From assembly GCA_049698215.1 (NCBI GenBank), contig JBAVXH010000161.1, forward strand, positions 1 to 13,774: a DNA stretch of 13,774 nt, read 5' to 3'. Below, piece after piece: positions 12,988-13,774 of the stretch. The position numbers and the translations under genes are program-made. The stretch comes from PALSA-894 sp049698215. Its GTDB lineage: Bacteria; Pseudomonadota; Alphaproteobacteria; Rhizobiales; Xanthobacteraceae. Position 1 is the first letter of the stretch. Each line of letters opens with the position of its first letter. The notes beneath the pieces were generated by a model, which did not search any database, was not told where the DNA came from, and saw only the letters and a program-made list of their open reading frames with translations.

Positions 12988-13266
12988 ATGGCACGCAAAC
13001 CGACGGCCCGGGCCGAATACGTCATGTTCAACGTCTATTACGAAGACGGCTCGCAGCGCTCCAACCGGCGCGTGCCGGCCGACATCCTGGGCGGCATCGA
13101 CGGCGATGAGCCGGCGCGCAAGCTCGTCGAGGATCAGGACCGAGAGATCAGCGGCAAGTCCGGCATGCCGCCGCTGCGTATCGAGCGGATTGTGCGCGTC
13201 GACGACGACGTGAAGCAGCAGGCGCGCGATACCCGCCGCGCCAACGAGAAGCGCGCTTCGCGCTAG
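12988..13266 (+). CDS. Small conserved-looking protein of unknown function
   Basis: The 92-residue protein is charged and soluble: EYVMFNVYYEDGSQRSNRRVP (10-30) suggests a short beta-hairpin, PPLRIERIVRVDDD (61-74) another strand, and the C-terminus (75-92) is an Arg/Lys-rich helix. No catalytic motif, signal peptide or membrane segment is seen. I do not recognise a named family. Support for coding comes from a ribosome binding site, third-position G/C bias and the lack of competing frames on either strand that make sense. Its TAG stop shares CTAG (13263-13266) with the stop of the opposite gene. Confidence 0.75.
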   Translation: MARKPTARAEYVMFNVYYEDGSQRSNRRVPADILGGIDGDEPARKLVEDQDREISGKSGMPPLRIERIVRVDDDVKQQARDTRRANEKRASR

Positions 13267-13774
13267 CCTGCGCGGCGCTGGGCCGCGTGTGCGACCTGCG
13301 AGCGGTGATCGAGCCGCAGCGTGAGGCAGCAGGCCGAGCCGCCCGAGCGCTGGAACGCATCGAGCGGTGTTTCGATCACGCTATAACCGCGCTCCTCGAG
13401 CGCGTGCCGCAGGGCCGCGCTGGCCGACGAGAGCACGATGTTGTGGCCGGCCACGACGGCATTCGCCGCAAAGCGCGCGGCATCCTCAGGTGACAGCGCG
13501 ATGCGGTCGGCCGTCGCAACATGCGCGTGGACGATGTCGAGCGCCGCGGGCGTGAACGCGCCGGGATAATAGATAACGCCGCCGCACGGCAGCGCACACA
13601 TCGCGGTATCGAGGTGATAGTAGCTCGCCTCGCTCAAGCGAAGCGGCAGGCAGGGCACGCCGAACGCGGCTTCGACCTCGCGCGCCGCGGCCTCATCCGA
13701 GCGGAAGCCGCAGCCCATCCAGAACAGCCGCCGCGTGCGGTCCCACAGGCAGTCGCCCGCGCCTTCGAGCGCGA
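13263..13774 (-). CDS. Dimethylarginine dimethylaminohydrolase / amidinotransferase-fold enzyme, 5' end outside window
   Basis: The visible 169 residues continue through the window edge: upstream of the internal ATG at 13718 the same frame reads ALEGAGDCLWDRTRRLFW, matching the family's EGxGD substrate-binding turn. The catalytic His is in YYHLDTAMCAL (His codon 13614-13616). The nucleophile is most likely the second Cys of GGSACCLTLRL (codon 13326-13328), by analogy with the HC-(M/L)-T motif near the end of these enzymes. This fold includes arginine deiminases, DDAH and amidinotransferases, which attack the guanidinium carbon of arginine derivatives through a covalent Cys intermediate. Which arginine derivative is used cannot be said from this part. 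ATG 13718 is internal and not the start. Confidence 0.85.
   Translation of the reverse strand, partial: ALEGAGDCLWDRTRRLFWMGCGFRSDEAAAREVEAAFGVPCLPLRLSEASYYHLDTAMCALPCGGVIYYPGAFTPAALDIVHAHVATADRIALSPEDAARFAANAVVAGHNIVLSSASAALRHALEERGYSVIETPLDAFQRSGGSACCLTLRLDHRSQVAHAAQRRAG

Overview
The window looks like chromosomal DNA of a high-GC alphaproteobacterium of the Hyphomicrobiales, closest in style to Bradyrhizobium, Rhodopseudomonas or Xanthobacteraceae-type genomes. The grounds are strong G/C preference at third codon positions, a HlyU-family small protein, alphaproteobacterial-type LLM flavoenzymes, and several intergenic palindromic repeats of kinds I associate with that group. This is placement from memory of families, not a database match.

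Layout: (1) 11-814 (-) is a SAM-dependent methyltransferase with a DUF4214-like C-terminus, in a stretch that reads less GC-rich than the rest. (2) 1111-2964 (+) is a HerA/DUF87 ATPase, convergent with 3050-4159 (-), a compact RecD/Dda-like SF1B helicase; a two-hairpin repeat lies between them. (3) 4256-5398 (+) is a luciferase-like (LLM) flavin oxidoreductase, convergent with 5412-7028 (-), a PilZ-PAS-PAS-GGDEF diguanylate cyclase with intact GGDEF and I-site motifs. (4) 7202-8365 (-) is an Old Yellow Enzyme, followed by 8558-9739 (+), a serine beta-lactamase/esterase-fold hydrolase, and 9845-10348 (-), a membrane-anchored cytochrome c. (5) 10421-10751 holds an array of four CTAG-bounded hairpins, the most unusual feature here. 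(6) 10748-11029 (-) is a HlyU-family protein, 11112-12326 (-) a second LLM oxidoreductase, 12457-12867 (-) a YciA-type acyl-CoA thioesterase, 12988-13266 (+) a small conserved-looking protein, and 13263-13774 (-) a dimethylarginine dimethylaminohydrolase/amidinotransferase-fold enzyme cut by the window edge.

The genes are mostly single transcription units in alternating orientation and do not form one evident pathway. Three flavoenzymes (two LLM, one OYE), a hydrolase, a thioesterase and a c-type cytochrome suggest general oxidative or catabolic housekeeping. HerA and the helicase are DNA-processing proteins but face each other, so they are not an operon. I see no CRISPR array, no tRNA or rRNA, no transposase and no recognisable defence operon.

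The strongest candidate for something under-described is the hairpin array. It contains four imperfect palindromes of 76-79 bp, each starting and ending in CTAG, each with a 24-26 bp stem carrying a 3-nt one-sided insertion about 10 nt from the end. They are arranged as two inverted pairs with identical 13-nt inner spacers, the two pairs share one CTAG, and the outer right CTAG supplies the stop codon of the HlyU-like gene. This looks like a REPIN/MITE-type element family that targets CTAG and can stack on itself.
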